Positions 52,471-61,761 of a stretch of 64,000 bases of DNA are shown piece after piece. Source of the DNA: Pirellulaceae bacterium (GTDB taxonomy: Bacteria > Planctomycetota > Planctomycetia > Pirellulales > Pirellulaceae); contig JANQLU010000136.1 of NCBI GenBank assembly GCA_028280445.1, forward strand, positions 310,001 through 374,000, read 5' to 3'. Made by a program: the position numbers and the translations under genes. Under the pieces are notes generated by a model, which was not told the DNA's origin, made no database searches, and saw only the letters and a program-made list of their open reading frames with translations. How positions within the stretch are numbered: the stretch's first letter is position 1; the number at the start of each line of letters is the position of its first letter.

Positions 52471-53526
52471 CTAAGCACCCGCGAATTCTCGGCCTTTTTC
52501 TGCGACCAATTCGAGGAGCGCTCGCTGGGGAGCAGCAAATTTTTCGATGCCTTCGCGCATCAGCGTTTCTTCAAGGTGTTCGAAATCGACAATGCGAAAA
52601 ATCTCTCCGAGAATTCTCGTATCAGGCAATTGGTCGATTTGTCGAGTGAATGTGATTCCGCTGGCCGCTGCCGCTTCGTTGGTTGACGGTGGATTGGTTT
52701 GAATGTCACTCCCGGCGAGGGCTGTGACGTACTTCGTTGGAGGATCTTCGGGTTTTTTGGTGCCAGTGCTAGCAAATATGATTTCTTGCTGCAACGGACA
52801 ATTTTTATCTTTCCAAAACTCTTCGTTGTCGGCCCAGATGTTTTGAGCATTGACAATGCCAACCATTCCTTGGGCTGCCGACGAAAGATCCGCACAATGT
52901 TTTTCGGTGTAAACATCAATACGCGACACGAAAATGCTGTAAACGCTTTTGAATTTCGATAAATCGCTGCGTCGTTGTGCGCCGCGCCAAACAGCGTTCC
53001 GCGCCGCGTGATATTGCCGTTTGGTAAAAATCAAAGTCACATTAACGCTCACACCGTTGGCAACCATTTCTTCGAGCGCATCGATACCGGCTGGAGTCGC
53101 TGGAACTTTGATCATCCGGTTGCTGTGACCGGCGGACCATTTTTTGGCAAGTTCGATATAACGATCGACGCGCTGCTGATGAGGCATGTTGAGCGCTGGG
53201 TCTTCGATCAGAGGATCAAGTTCAAAACTGACGTAGCCATCGTTTCCATGGGTCGATTCCCAAACGTCATCAAACACGCTTTGTGCATCGGCCACCATGC
53301 GGTCTGTCATTTCCCAAGTCACCCATTCCGCATCGTCGTTGTCGGTCAGCAGGGGTTGTAGTTGGGAATCAAAACGGCCTGTTTTGATCAAGTCAGCGAT
53401 AATAATGGGATTGGATGTCGCGCCTGTCGCGCCCATTTCACGATTGCTTCTAATGAGATCTGGATCGATCGAGTCCAGCCAAAGTTTGGTTCCGCAGGCA
53501 ATCAGTGATTTTAACGACTCGGACAT
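52471..53526 (-). CDS. tal: Transaldolase
   Basis: Transfers a dihydroxyacetone unit between sugar phosphates in the pentose phosphate pathway. Motifs: TKLWLDSIDPDLIRSN, GATGATSNPIII, MIKVPATPAGIDAL with the Schiff-base Lys, and VSVNVTLIFTKRQYHAARNA; IWADNEEFW and TNPPSTNEAA occur toward the C-terminus. At 351 residues it belongs to the longer TalB-like branch found fused to or paired with glucose-6-phosphate isomerase in some bacteria; here it stands alone. ATG 53526 follows GGAGAGA by six bases. speA lies 38 bases upstream in the same direction. Confidence 0.92.
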   Translation of the reverse strand: MSESLKSLIACGTKLWLDSIDPDLIRSNREMGATGATSNPIIIADLIKTGRFDSQLQPLLTDNDDAEWVTWEMTDRMVADAQSVFDDVWESTHGNDGYVSFELDPLIEDPALNMPHQQRVDRYIELAKKWSAGHSNRMIKVPATPAGIDALEEMVANGVSVNVTLIFTKRQYHAARNAVWRGAQRRSDLSKFKSVYSIFVSRIDVYTEKHCADLSSAAQGMVGIVNAQNIWADNEEFWKDKNCPLQQEIIFASTGTKKPEDPPTKYVTALAGSDIQTNPPSTNEAAAASGITFTRQIDQLPDTRILGEIFRIVDFEHLEETLMREGIEKFAAPQRALLELVAEKGREFAGA

Positions 53527-53564
53527 CAGATTCTCTCCGTATTTTGATCTCGATCTCGCTGCCA

Positions 53565-55568
53565 CTAGTTTACCTGTTGGTCGGCAGCAGGTCGTGGTTT
53601 GAGGTGGTGGTTCAATTTGAAGTTTTCAGATTTTGAAACCGTTTCGTCAACCGGCTGATTGGTTTCTTCGGGTGAAAGATAGCAATAGTCGGACAAACAA
53701 CTCAACAAATGTTCGACATCCTCCGGATGTGTTGATTCCAGCGAAGCGATCTGGTTTTCCATGGAATAGCCATTTTCCGACAGTGCCTGGCCAAGTGTTG
53801 TCCCATGATTGATGGTTGTGATGTGAGGGCAACCATTCTGAAATTCGATCGAAACAGAATGAGTTTTACCCAACAGGTTGTGTTGTTGGCCGATCGCTTC
53901 TTGGTAAGCACCGGTCAAAAATACAGCGAGATAATAAGGGGACTGTCCTGCCAACGAGTGGACGCGAACTGCCGACTGATGACTGTTTTCTTTTTCGCTA
54001 ATAAAACATCCAATTCGCCCATCCGAATCGCAAGTGATATCGCCCAAAACGGCGTGCAAATCAGGTCGTTGATCGAGGTTTTGAATCGGCATCACGGGAA
54101 ACAACTGGTTGATCGCCCAGTGGTCACGCAACGACTGAAACAACGAGAAATTCCCGATATAGGTTTCAGCAAACAACTCCTTGAGTTCGCCAAGATTGGT
54201 GGGAACATCACCCAATGTATTGAAATGCTCACGAATTCGCCGGCAAACTTTCCAGAACAACTTTTCTGCAATCGAACGATGCGTTAGCGACAACATGCCG
54301 CTGGCAAACAGTTGCAGTGTCATGTCGATTGCTTGTTGCGCATCGTGAAAACATTCGATCAAATTGTCTGCCGTGATATCTTCATAAGTCGCTTTCAACT
54401 CAACCAACGGTTGCAGCGAAAGATCCGTTTCATCAAACGATAAATCCAAATCGTACTCGTCGATTTCTCGGTAAGAACTTCCCAAAACGGGAATCACCAA
54501 AACACTGTGGTGTGCAACGACCGCACGACCACTCTCGGTAACGATTTCCGGAGGTTCGACTTGAGTTTGATCACAGACACGTTTGATGTAGTAAACGATG
54601 TCGTTGGCATATTCCTGAAGTGAATAATTCATACTCGAAGGCGAAGTCGATTTTTCACCGGTGTAGTCCACCGCTAAACCGCCGCCAACGTCCAACGTCG
54701 TCAACGGAACGCCTTGTTTAATCAAACCACAATAAATCCGAGTCGCTTCGATCACCGAAGCTTTGATTTTCAAAATGTCATTGATCTGGCTGCCTGGATG
54801 AAAATGCAGTAACTGCAACGCGTCCAACATGTCGTTGGCTTTGAGTTTTTCGACGGCCGCTAACAATTGAGGAACGAAAAGCCCGAATTTCGAGCGGAGC
54901 CCACCGGAATGTTCCCAGTGTCCCGATCCTCGCGATGCCAGTTTGATCCTGATTCCCAATCGAACTTTGTGGTTGAGCTGTCGACAAACTTGGACAACTG
55001 TAACGAGCTCGATCGGTTTTTCGATAATGACCGTCACATTCAAGCCGCAACGACTCGCGCGAACCGCCATTTCGATCGACGAACGATCTTTAAAACCGTT
55101 ATAAAAAATGGGCGTGTCTGGAGTCGCCCGAGCGATGATCAACAACAACTCCGCCTTGCTTCCCGCTTCGAGACCAACGTGTTTTAAACGATTGCCATCG
55201 ACAATCGAGTCAATCACATGAGCGTGCTGGTTCGCTTTGACCGGGAATACACATTGATAAGAGTTGGGGTATTGAAACTCCTGAATCGCAAATTGAAATG
55301 CGGCATTAATCTGCTCGATTCGGTGTCGTACGACAAATGGAAACCGTAGCAGCAGCGGAGCATCGAGGTTTTTCTGTTTCGCAAGTTGAACGATTTCAAA
55401 AATGGAACATGAATCCAAGGTTCCGGGATTTGTAACGGCAACTTTTCCATCGGGATTGATACTGAAATACGGTTGTCCCCACTGCGTGATTTGATAATCG
55501 AATGGGATTTGGGAAGGCTTTGCCGAGTTTGCAGTTGGTATGTTCAATGAATTGTTCCGTCGTTTCAT
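53565..55568 (-). CDS. speA: Biosynthetic arginine decarboxylase
   Basis: PLP enzyme converting arginine to agmatine, the start of a polyamine pathway. The alanine-racemase-type barrel carries the PLP lysine in CVFPVKANQHAHV. LKHVGLEAGSKAELLLI, FYNGFKDRSSIEMA, LLHFHPGSQINDI, LDVGGGLAVDY and PEIVTESGRAVVAHHSV follow. The C-terminal domain has FSLFQSLRDHWAINQLFPVMPI and CDSDGRIGCFI. The 667-residue length is usual. No agmatinase or agmatine deiminase lies nearby. tal follows at 38 bases. Identification is firm. Confidence 0.95.
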   Translation of the reverse strand: MKRRNNSLNIPTANSAKPSQIPFDYQITQWGQPYFSINPDGKVAVTNPGTLDSCSIFEIVQLAKQKNLDAPLLLRFPFVVRHRIEQINAAFQFAIQEFQYPNSYQCVFPVKANQHAHVIDSIVDGNRLKHVGLEAGSKAELLLIIARATPDTPIFYNGFKDRSSIEMAVRASRCGLNVTVIIEKPIELVTVVQVCRQLNHKVRLGIRIKLASRGSGHWEHSGGLRSKFGLFVPQLLAAVEKLKANDMLDALQLLHFHPGSQINDILKIKASVIEATRIYCGLIKQGVPLTTLDVGGGLAVDYTGEKSTSPSSMNYSLQEYANDIVYYIKRVCDQTQVEPPEIVTESGRAVVAHHSVLVIPVLGSSYREIDEYDLDLSFDETDLSLQPLVELKATYEDITADNLIECFHDAQQAIDMTLQLFASGMLSLTHRSIAEKLFWKVCRRIREHFNTLGDVPTNLGELKELFAETYIGNFSLFQSLRDHWAINQLFPVMPIQNLDQRPDLHAVLGDITCDSDGRIGCFISEKENSHQSAVRVHSLAGQSPYYLAVFLTGAYQEAIGQQHNLLGKTHSVSIEFQNGCPHITTINHGTTLGQALSENGYSMENQIASLESTHPEDVEHLLSCLSDYCYLSPEETNQPVDETVSKSENFKLNHHLKPRPAADQQVN

Positions 55569-55826
55569 CTACACCCGGTTGTGATTACAAGCCATCAATT
55601 TAAACTTTTCACGGGATTCGGGCAGCCAGTGGTTTGGGGCGATTGGAAATTTGGTCGATGGAAATAAGCGCGTCGTTCACGATTTTTGAAAATCTTTTGA
55701 CGGGGCGGGCGCGGTTTTCGAGTTGGCCTGTACATTCGCCCAGATTCCAGTACTTTGCTAACACATCGACGACCGGCGTTTTAGCATTCCTCCGGATTTT
55801 TCTTAATATTTTTTAACAGGGTTATT

Positions 55827-56360
55827 GTGAACTGGTTTCAGTGGCTCAAAGCACGAACGGTTTTTTATCCCACACTGTGTTGGAACATGCTGCTGGGACG
55901 GTGGTTAAAAGTTCGTAATTGGTGGGATGAAATCGATGAAAATATTGTCATTGGTGCGCTGCCATTTGCGTCCGACGTTGAGAAATTAGCTGCACTGGGA
56001 ATCAGCGGAGTCGTGAATACGTGTCAGGAATATGCGGGACCCGTCGCAGAATACGACCGATTCGAAATCCAGCAGCTTCGTGTGCCAACAATTGATTTCA
56101 CACACCCAACACTGGAAAGCATTCAACGCTCGGTTCAGTTTATTGCCGACCAAGTCGACGCTGGAGGAAAAGTTTACGTTCACTGCAAAGCGGGCAGAGC
56201 ACGAAGTGCAACGGTGGTCGTTTGTTGGCTCATCCGACAAGGAATGACCAGGGAAGAAGCCCAGAAATTGCTGTTAGAAAAACGCCCGCATGCGAACCCG
56301 CGAATTTACCAGCGCCCCGTCGTAATCCAATTTGACGAATTCACAAAATCGCAAACCTGA
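55827..56360 (+). CDS. PTPMT1-like dual-specificity phosphatase
   Basis: A 177-residue phosphatase of the Cys-based PTP superfamily. The active-site loop VHCKAGRARSATVVVCWLI holds the C-x5-R motif near residues 114-121. The upstream segments RTVFYPTLCWNMLLGR, DENIVIGALPFAS and VPTIDFTHPTLESIQRSVQF match the mitochondrial phosphatidylglycerophosphate phosphatase PTPMT1 more closely than ordinary dual-specificity phosphatases. The likely role is dephosphorylating phosphatidylglycerophosphate in cardiolipin synthesis; phosphoprotein substrates cannot be excluded. GTG 55827 follows AGGG at six bases. The N-terminal 30 residues could associate with membrane. Confidence 0.85.
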   Translation: MNWFQWLKARTVFYPTLCWNMLLGRWLKVRNWWDEIDENIVIGALPFASDVEKLAALGISGVVNTCQEYAGPVAEYDRFEIQQLRVPTIDFTHPTLESIQRSVQFIADQVDAGGKVYVHCKAGRARSATVVVCWLIRQGMTREEAQKLLLEKRPHANPRIYQRPVVIQFDEFTKSQT

Positions 56361-56370
56361 CAATGCAACC

Positions 56371-56393
56371 TGTAGGGCCAGTTCCCACCGGCC
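56371..56393. repeat. Single family B arm
   Basis: TGTAGGGCCAGTTCCCACCG and onward matches one arm of the family B inverted repeat, with one difference and no partner within 100 bases. It follows the phosphatase stop codon directly. Confidence 0.6.
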
Positions 56394-56476
56394 ATCAAAC
56401 GACGCAAAAAATTGCCAACGATTTTTTGCATCCTTCACTATTTACATCCTTCAGCGTACCGGCCATCTGCCATCAG

Positions 56477-57721
56477 CTACTTTTTTTTCTCCGCCTTTTG
56501 GTTGGCAAGTGCAATAACTGCAAACGAGGTTGCGATCAATGGATCATCTTCGCGCATTCGTGCATTGGCGTTTTCCCAGTGCCCGTCTTTTTTCTGCAGC
56601 GATTCGATGTGTTTTGCCAGTGTTGAACTGAGCCGAAATTCCGACTGTCCAACCCGCATCCAATAATAGTATTTCAAACCGTGTGCCCAAGAGGCTTCGG
56701 AATCGGCGTCACTAAACCCGGGAACTGTTTTCGCGCTGACATGAGGTGCAAGCCATTTTTTTGCTTTCTGACATCGCTCATTCCACTTTGCGAATTCGCT
56801 GGAATCTTTTTTAGGCATAAGCCATTTCAAACACTCCAGTCCATCGGCCGTCGCTGATCCATAGGCTTTTGCCGTTTTTGATTCTTGATCCCACCAACCT
56901 GCTTTATTGCCTGGGTGTTTTTGTTCTGGGTGAAAGAAAAATCCACCTTTCTCACTTTGACATTTCACAATCCAAATGCGTGCTTTGCCAAAGCATTCGT
57001 CGATCGATTGCAGTGTCGATTTTTCATGCGCGTTTAGATTCGGCTGTTTTAATTGGAGGTGTTTCCGCTCGTGGGACAAAGCCATCAACACCACGGACGT
57101 CACCGAAATGTTGGTTCCGGTCGTCGGCCGTTGTCCCGTCATCCAGCCGGTTAAATCCCAACCGCCATAGTTATCATTTTCGGTCTTGTAACCCTCCTCG
57201 TCGTCCAGTTGCGAACGCACCAGGTACTTGATCAGTTGGTTTCTCAAATCGGCATCGAACTCCACATCCAACCGTCGCAGGGCCAGCAGCAGGTACGCCG
57301 AACCGTAATTGGAATAGTCGGGACCATCGGCGTTGGATACATATCCATTTTTTTTAATATGTTTGAGTAACTCGTTAACACATTTCTGCAGCTGTTTCTT
57401 ATTGTCTTTCCAACATGCTGGGTCTGTTTGGCTAATGGCGTACAGCACCAAAGTAGAGATTCCAGAACCTGATTTGAGATTGCCGTAGTATTCAGAATGC
57501 CACAGTCCGTCACTGCCTTGCTGACTCATCAAGTACCGAACCGCTTTTTGTATTGCTGTCTCTTGGTTGGTCGATTTCGATGGTTTGGCGACCTTGTCTT
57601 GCTTCGTCGGTTTAGATTTTTGCGATTGTTTCGGCGTATTTTTTCGGCAAGAGCAAACACTGAAGCAAACAGCAACGATCAGCATTCCACCGATCAGCGA
57701 CTTTGGAAATTTCAGATTCAT
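56477..57721 (-). CDS. Lipoprotein with terpene-cyclase-like alpha/alpha repeats
   Basis: A 414-residue protein. The signal peptide MNLKFPKSLIGGMLIVAVCF leads to a Cys-rich lipobox region (VCSC), then a Lys/Ser linker. The rest has the repeated helical pairs of prenyltransferase/squalene-oxidase repeats: AIQKAVRYLMSQQGSDGLW, GSAYLLLALRRLD, ARIWIVKCQSEKGGFFF and GHWENANARMREDDPLIATS. The acidic DxDD of true cyclases was not found, so it is probably a binding protein of the group common in planctomycetes. ATG 57721 follows GGAAGG by about six bases. It starts eight bases before the MATE gene ends, allowing co-transcription. Confidence 0.82.
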   Translation of the reverse strand: MNLKFPKSLIGGMLIVAVCFSVCSCRKNTPKQSQKSKPTKQDKVAKPSKSTNQETAIQKAVRYLMSQQGSDGLWHSEYYGNLKSGSGISTLVLYAISQTDPACWKDNKKQLQKCVNELLKHIKKNGYVSNADGPDYSNYGSAYLLLALRRLDVEFDADLRNQLIKYLVRSQLDDEEGYKTENDNYGGWDLTGWMTGQRPTTGTNISVTSVVLMALSHERKHLQLKQPNLNAHEKSTLQSIDECFGKARIWIVKCQSEKGGFFFHPEQKHPGNKAGWWDQESKTAKAYGSATADGLECLKWLMPKKDSSEFAKWNERCQKAKKWLAPHVSAKTVPGFSDADSEASWAHGLKYYYWMRVGQSEFRLSSTLAKHIESLQKKDGHWENANARMREDDPLIATSFAVIALANQKAEKKK

Positions 57722-57729
57722 GAGCCTTC

Positions 57730-59238
57730 CTAAATCTTGATTCGTTTCCAACCACCTTGAATAAAACGCCCGCCAACAAACAGCGCTCGAACAAACAAAT
57801 CGATCGCCATCGCGTACCAGGCACCGTGAACCCCGAGATCAAATCCATTGATTCGAAACCCGTCTTCAAATCCTATATAGGGCCATGCCAAAATCAATGC
57901 CAGCGGAATTCGTACTACGAAAAACCCGATGGTCGAAATGATCAGCGACGACGTTGTATCACCGGCGCCGCGCAATACGCCAGTCAAGACCATCACCGTT
58001 GCCAAAAACGGCATCGCAAAAGCGATGATCCGCAGCAACTCTGCCGACGTCTGGGCAGTAATCGCTTTGTCCAGTTGGATCCCTTCGGTCGTTGAACGAA
58101 CTGTTTCTGGATGGCTTCCTGTAAAAAAATAAGTGATGTAGTTGCCAAAGAAATAAAGCAGGACTCCTGCCGTACACATCACGACCAGGCAACCCGACAA
58201 CGATGCCAAAGCCGATTTGACGGCATTGTCTGGAAGCTTGGCTCCTAAATACTGTCCAGCCATCGTCGCCGCGGCAACTTGGAAAGCAATTCCAGGCATC
58301 CACGCTAACGCTTCGATCTGCACCGCAAGTCCATGGGACGCTCCAGCGGTTTCTCCGAGTCGATTGATAATTCCGACAAAGATCAATTGGCTTCCGACAA
58401 TCGTCAAACTATCAAAGCCACCGGGGATGCCGATTCTCAATAAACTTGTAATCGTCGAAAGATCGGGCTTCATCCAGCGAAAACGCAGATGCAGGCCAGC
58501 CCGCCCAAAACACATCAGACCACCCAATATTATGCCACCGGTCGCATGGCCGATCGCCGTACCTAGCGCAATGCCTTTCCATCCCATTTCAGGGAAAAAT
58601 GCAAAGCCACTGACCAGCGCGGTGCTAACACCGACATTGATCAACACCACAATCGCTTTCGCACAAAACCCGCTAAATGTATCACCAGCACCTCGCAAAC
58701 AAGCGGCGCTGATTTGTGAAACCATGATCAACGGAATCACCGGTAACACGATTGAAAAATATTGCTTGCCGAGGCGGAGCGATTCGCCTTTGAGTTGCAT
58801 CATGGCAACAAAGAAATCTCCGAACAGCCAAAAAAACAGCGTGACCAACCCGGCAAACATCAACCCTAATGCCATCGCCTGGTTGGCTGTTTGACGAGCT
58901 TTTTTTTGATCGCCCGCGCCGACATTTCGGGAGACCAACGCAGTCGCCCCCACCGCGATCGCGGCAAACAGTGTTGGTACCAGCCACATCAAGTATCCCA
59001 TTACCGTCATCGCTGCCATCGGTGAATTGCCATCCAGAAAACGACTGGTCAGCCACCAATCTGTCCAGGCAACCGCCAAAAACAAAGTTTCTTCGAGCAA
59101 CACCGGTAGACTCAAACGTAGCATCGGGCGCCACGGTTTGTCCGAATGAACGATCGAAAAAGGTTGACTATTCAATGTTGAGAACCAAATAATTTGGCGA
59201 TTCGTAAATGAAATGCGAGCTGGCAAACAACGATACAA
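57730..59238 (-). CDS. MATE-family efflux transporter
   Basis: Twelve-helix multidrug/toxin antiporter driven by Na+ or H+. Duplicate halves are visible: PVLLEETLFLAVAWTDWWLTSRF at the N-terminus, TALVSRNVGAGDQKKARQTANQAM, and ISAACLRGAGDTFSGFCAKA, matched in the second half by AATMAGQYLGAKLPDNAVKSAL and VLTGVLRGAGDTTSSLIIS. The gene as given begins with a TTG and a polar 35-residue leader that may not be translated; an ATG at 59124 (MLRLSLPVLLEE) is an alternative start. The lipoprotein gene follows eight bases after its stop. Substrate unknown. Confidence 0.88.
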   Translation of the reverse strand: MYRCLPARISFTNRQIIWFSTLNSQPFSIVHSDKPWRPMLRLSLPVLLEETLFLAVAWTDWWLTSRFLDGNSPMAAMTVMGYLMWLVPTLFAAIAVGATALVSRNVGAGDQKKARQTANQAMALGLMFAGLVTLFFWLFGDFFVAMMQLKGESLRLGKQYFSIVLPVIPLIMVSQISAACLRGAGDTFSGFCAKAIVVLINVGVSTALVSGFAFFPEMGWKGIALGTAIGHATGGIILGGLMCFGRAGLHLRFRWMKPDLSTITSLLRIGIPGGFDSLTIVGSQLIFVGIINRLGETAGASHGLAVQIEALAWMPGIAFQVAAATMAGQYLGAKLPDNAVKSALASLSGCLVVMCTAGVLLYFFGNYITYFFTGSHPETVRSTTEGIQLDKAITAQTSAELLRIIAFAMPFLATVMVLTGVLRGAGDTTSSLIISTIGFFVVRIPLALILAWPYIGFEDGFRINGFDLGVHGAWYAMAIDLFVRALFVGGRFIQGGWKRIKI

Positions 59239-59542
59239 CTCTGACGGTGCAACAGGTTACAGAGTCACCGACCGCCCCACCGTTTGTCAGAAAATCGGGC
59301 CTACCGTCGCGCTAGTGACGCTGGTATCGTAACCTGAGCAAATGAAAACCCGCAACGCTGGCAAGGAATTTGTAACAAATCCTTGCGACTAATTCATTTG
59401 CGACTGATGCGAGCGCGAAGCGTAAGTGAGTGGTTTGACCGCGTAAAACCACTCGTTAGCGCTTCGTGCTCGTAAGATTCAATGTAATCCATGAAATTTC
59501 CACTTGCACGTCGAGAACTGACAATAAACCAAAGGAATTCAA
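59239..59542. repeat. Spacer with two inverted repeats (family C relative)
   Basis: 59366-59391 holds GCAAGGAATTTG facing CAAATCCTTGC. 59410-59436 (CGAGCGCGAAGCGTAAGTGA and onward) faces 59446-59472 with arms of about 27 bases and a 9-base loop. A related single arm lies at 23833-23858. The promoter of the following gene should lie near 59480-59520. Confidence 0.7.
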
Positions 59543-60625
59543 ATGAAACGCTCAATAACGTGGGTCACCACACCAATGCTGCTGTTGGCGTTGGTCGTGT
59601 GCCCAGCAAACATCAATGCCCAAGATGAAAAAAAGAAAGAGGACGATAAACCAACGCTTCAGGAATTGATAGGCGAGGTTGTCGAACACCTGGAAAACGA
59701 CGAAACGGAAGAGGCCCTCGAAGTTCTTCGCAAAGCCCGCAAGCATTACCCGAAAAGCATTCAAGCCAATATGGCTTCGATTCAAGTCCTGGTACAAATC
59801 GGAATGAAAAAAGCCGATGAGGATCGCAAATCTGGAAACAAGTATTTTTACGAAAGTGCCAAAGTTGCCCGCCACGTCCTCAAATTCAAAAAAATTCCAG
59901 AACGTGCCAAAGGCCTGTTGGGGGCTTCGATTTATTACGAAGCCGGTTCGTTAGCCGTCGATGGCAAAAAAGACAAAGTGCTCAAAGTGCTCAAGGAATC
60001 TTTTGATATTGGATTTGATGATGTCGAGTTTGCCAAAAAAGACAAAGCGTTTGACGATTTACGGGAATCCAAAAAGTTCAAAGCGATCATCGCCGGCGGC
60101 GAAAAAATCGTGACTAAACGACGCCAAGCCGCACTGAAAAAACAACTCGAGAAAATCAAGGCACAAATCGCAGATTTCAAACCGTTTGATTTTGACTTCA
60201 AACTGAACAGCAGCCGTGGCAAAGAAATATCGCGCAAAGATTTCAAAGGAAAATTTTTGATCGTCGATTTTTGGGGAACCTGGTGCACCCCTTGCGTGAG
60301 AGAAATCCCACACTTTATCAAGCTCAAAAAAGAGTACGGAAAACAAGGTCTGGAAGTTATTGGGATCGCCTTTGAACAAATTGATGATGAAAAAGTGGCC
60401 ATTGACCAGGTCAACAAGTTTTCTGAGAAACACAAATTGAACTACGAATCCCTGATGGGTGACGACGAAACCGCCGACGCCGTGAACCTCGACGTCTTTC
60501 CCACGACGTTGTTTATGAATCGCCAGGGCAAAGTGGTCTTTAAAGTCAGCGGCTACCACGACTACGAAATACTCGAAGGCATCGTCAAGGAATTGATGTT
60601 CAAGAAAAAATCGAGTGGCAAGTGA
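59543..60625 (+). CDS. Exported TlpA-like thioredoxin with helical N-domain
   Basis: A 360-residue protein with a signal peptide (residues 1-27, ending INAQ). Residues 35-190 are helical, with a TPR-like unit (LIGEVVEHLENDETEEALEVL), and residues 215-355 form a thioredoxin domain of the TlpA/ResA kind. The active site WGTWCTPCVREIPHFIKL has an ordinary CxxC. VFPTTLFMNRQG holds the cis-Pro. It should act as a periplasmic thiol reductase and could receive electrons from a DsbD-type protein such as that at 7428-9965, which is inference. AAAGGA lies seven bases before the ATG. Confidence 0.88.
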   Translation: MKRSITWVTTPMLLLALVVCPANINAQDEKKKEDDKPTLQELIGEVVEHLENDETEEALEVLRKARKHYPKSIQANMASIQVLVQIGMKKADEDRKSGNKYFYESAKVARHVLKFKKIPERAKGLLGASIYYEAGSLAVDGKKDKVLKVLKESFDIGFDDVEFAKKDKAFDDLRESKKFKAIIAGGEKIVTKRRQAALKKQLEKIKAQIADFKPFDFDFKLNSSRGKEISRKDFKGKFLIVDFWGTWCTPCVREIPHFIKLKKEYGKQGLEVIGIAFEQIDDEKVAIDQVNKFSEKHKLNYESLMGDDETADAVNLDVFPTTLFMNRQGKVVFKVSGYHDYEILEGIVKELMFKKKSSGK

Positions 60626-60652
60626 CTTGTTATTTCTGACATAACAAACCCC

Positions 60653-60679
60653 AGCCCGGTAATTCACCGGGCTTTTTTT
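60653..60679 (+). terminator. Intrinsic terminator
   Basis: AGCCCGGT, loop AATTC, ACCGGGCT, then seven Ts. A textbook stem after the thioredoxin gene on the plus strand. Confidence 0.9.
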
Positions 60680-60812
60680 ATGGAATCATGCGGGATTTAG
60701 CGATTTTGCGCATTGTTGCAGCACGACTCAGAAAATTCCCCATTGACGCACAATTCCCGTAATTACACTGGATTAATTGAGGCAGCACCGTGATTAACAA
60801 CATCGAACAAAC

Positions 60813-61631
60813 ATGGCCGACATTCTAGAATCGCGCCCCGCAACGGATTTCGATCATCGCGAACAATTTGGCAAAGGATTTTCTCGACATCCAGTTACTC
60901 CAAAACTCTGGGTCGTCCTACCGGCATACAACGAACAGGACGCCATCGAAAAACTGATCCTGAAAATTGCTAACGTCGATGTCAAAAATGACATTCGCAT
61001 TGTTGTCGTCGATGATGCCAGTACTGACGACACACTAAAAATCTTGCGGCGGATCCAGGACTCCTATCCACTTTCAATCGTGCAGCATCGGCAAAACCAA
61101 GGTCTCGCCGGTGCGATTCGAACGGGTTTCAGCTATTTCCTGAAGCACGGCTCGCCCAACGACGTGATGGTCACGATGGATGCCGATGATACGCATTCAC
61201 CTGCGACCATTCCACAAATGCTGGTCAAGATCGACGAAGGGTACGACGTCGTAATTGCGTCACGATATCAAGCAGGCTCCAGAACGATTGGCGTACCATT
61301 TAATCGACAAGTCCTCACTTGGTTGGCACGGTGGATGTTCAAAATCGTCACTCCGATTTCCGGCGTGCGCGATTACACTTGCGGATTCCGCGCCTATCGC
61401 TTTTCAGCCATGGACAAAGCGTCAAAGTACTACGGCGACAAATTCGTCAGCGAAAAAGGTTTCTCTTGCATGGTCGACGTTTTATTAAAAATGCGTCGTT
61501 TCGATTTCGTCATGGGCGAAGTCGCCATGTTATTGCGGTACGACCAAAAGGCCGGCCCATCAAAAATGAAAGTAGCCAAGACATCGCTGCAAACGTTGAA
61601 GCTATTATTCCGCCGGCGGTTTGTGGGCTAA
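60813..61631 (+). CDS. Family 2 glycosyltransferase, polyprenyl-phosphate sugar synthase type
   Basis: A 272-residue GT-A fold enzyme. LWVVLPAYNEQDAIEKLI, VVVDDASTDDTLKIL, NQGLAGAIRTGF and TMDADDTHSPATIP carry the donor-binding and DxD-type Asp residues of GT2; the C-terminal part has VRDYTCGFRAYRFSAM and GFSCMVDVLLKMRR. The closest group is dolichyl/undecaprenyl-phosphate mannose or glucose synthases, which supply lipid-linked sugars for surface glycosylation. No C-terminal membrane helices are present, so it is the soluble type. Neighbours give no pathway clue. Confidence 0.9.
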   Translation: MADILESRPATDFDHREQFGKGFSRHPVTPKLWVVLPAYNEQDAIEKLILKIANVDVKNDIRIVVVDDASTDDTLKILRRIQDSYPLSIVQHRQNQGLAGAIRTGFSYFLKHGSPNDVMVTMDADDTHSPATIPQMLVKIDEGYDVVIASRYQAGSRTIGVPFNRQVLTWLARWMFKIVTPISGVRDYTCGFRAYRFSAMDKASKYYGDKFVSEKGFSCMVDVLLKMRRFDFVMGEVAMLLRYDQKAGPSKMKVAKTSLQTLKLLFRRRFVG

Positions 61632-61753
61632 AGAGCATTTTCCATTGGTCGGCAGTGTTACTTCGCTGCTTTAATCTGATATTAGGCTCAACCGCCTTGC
61701 TACACATGCGCAACACGCATGAGAACTTAAAACTACAACAGGGTTGTATTTGG

Positions 61754-61761
61754 CTTGGGTT
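61754..61761. repeat. Target-site duplication, left copy
   Basis: CTTGGGTT directly before the left end of the IS256-family element; repeated exactly at 63246-63253. Confidence 0.85.

Noticed and set aside
59543..60625. Second selenoprotein in the TlpA-like thioredoxin
   Set aside because: Its active site is an ordinary CTPC with no in-frame TGA.
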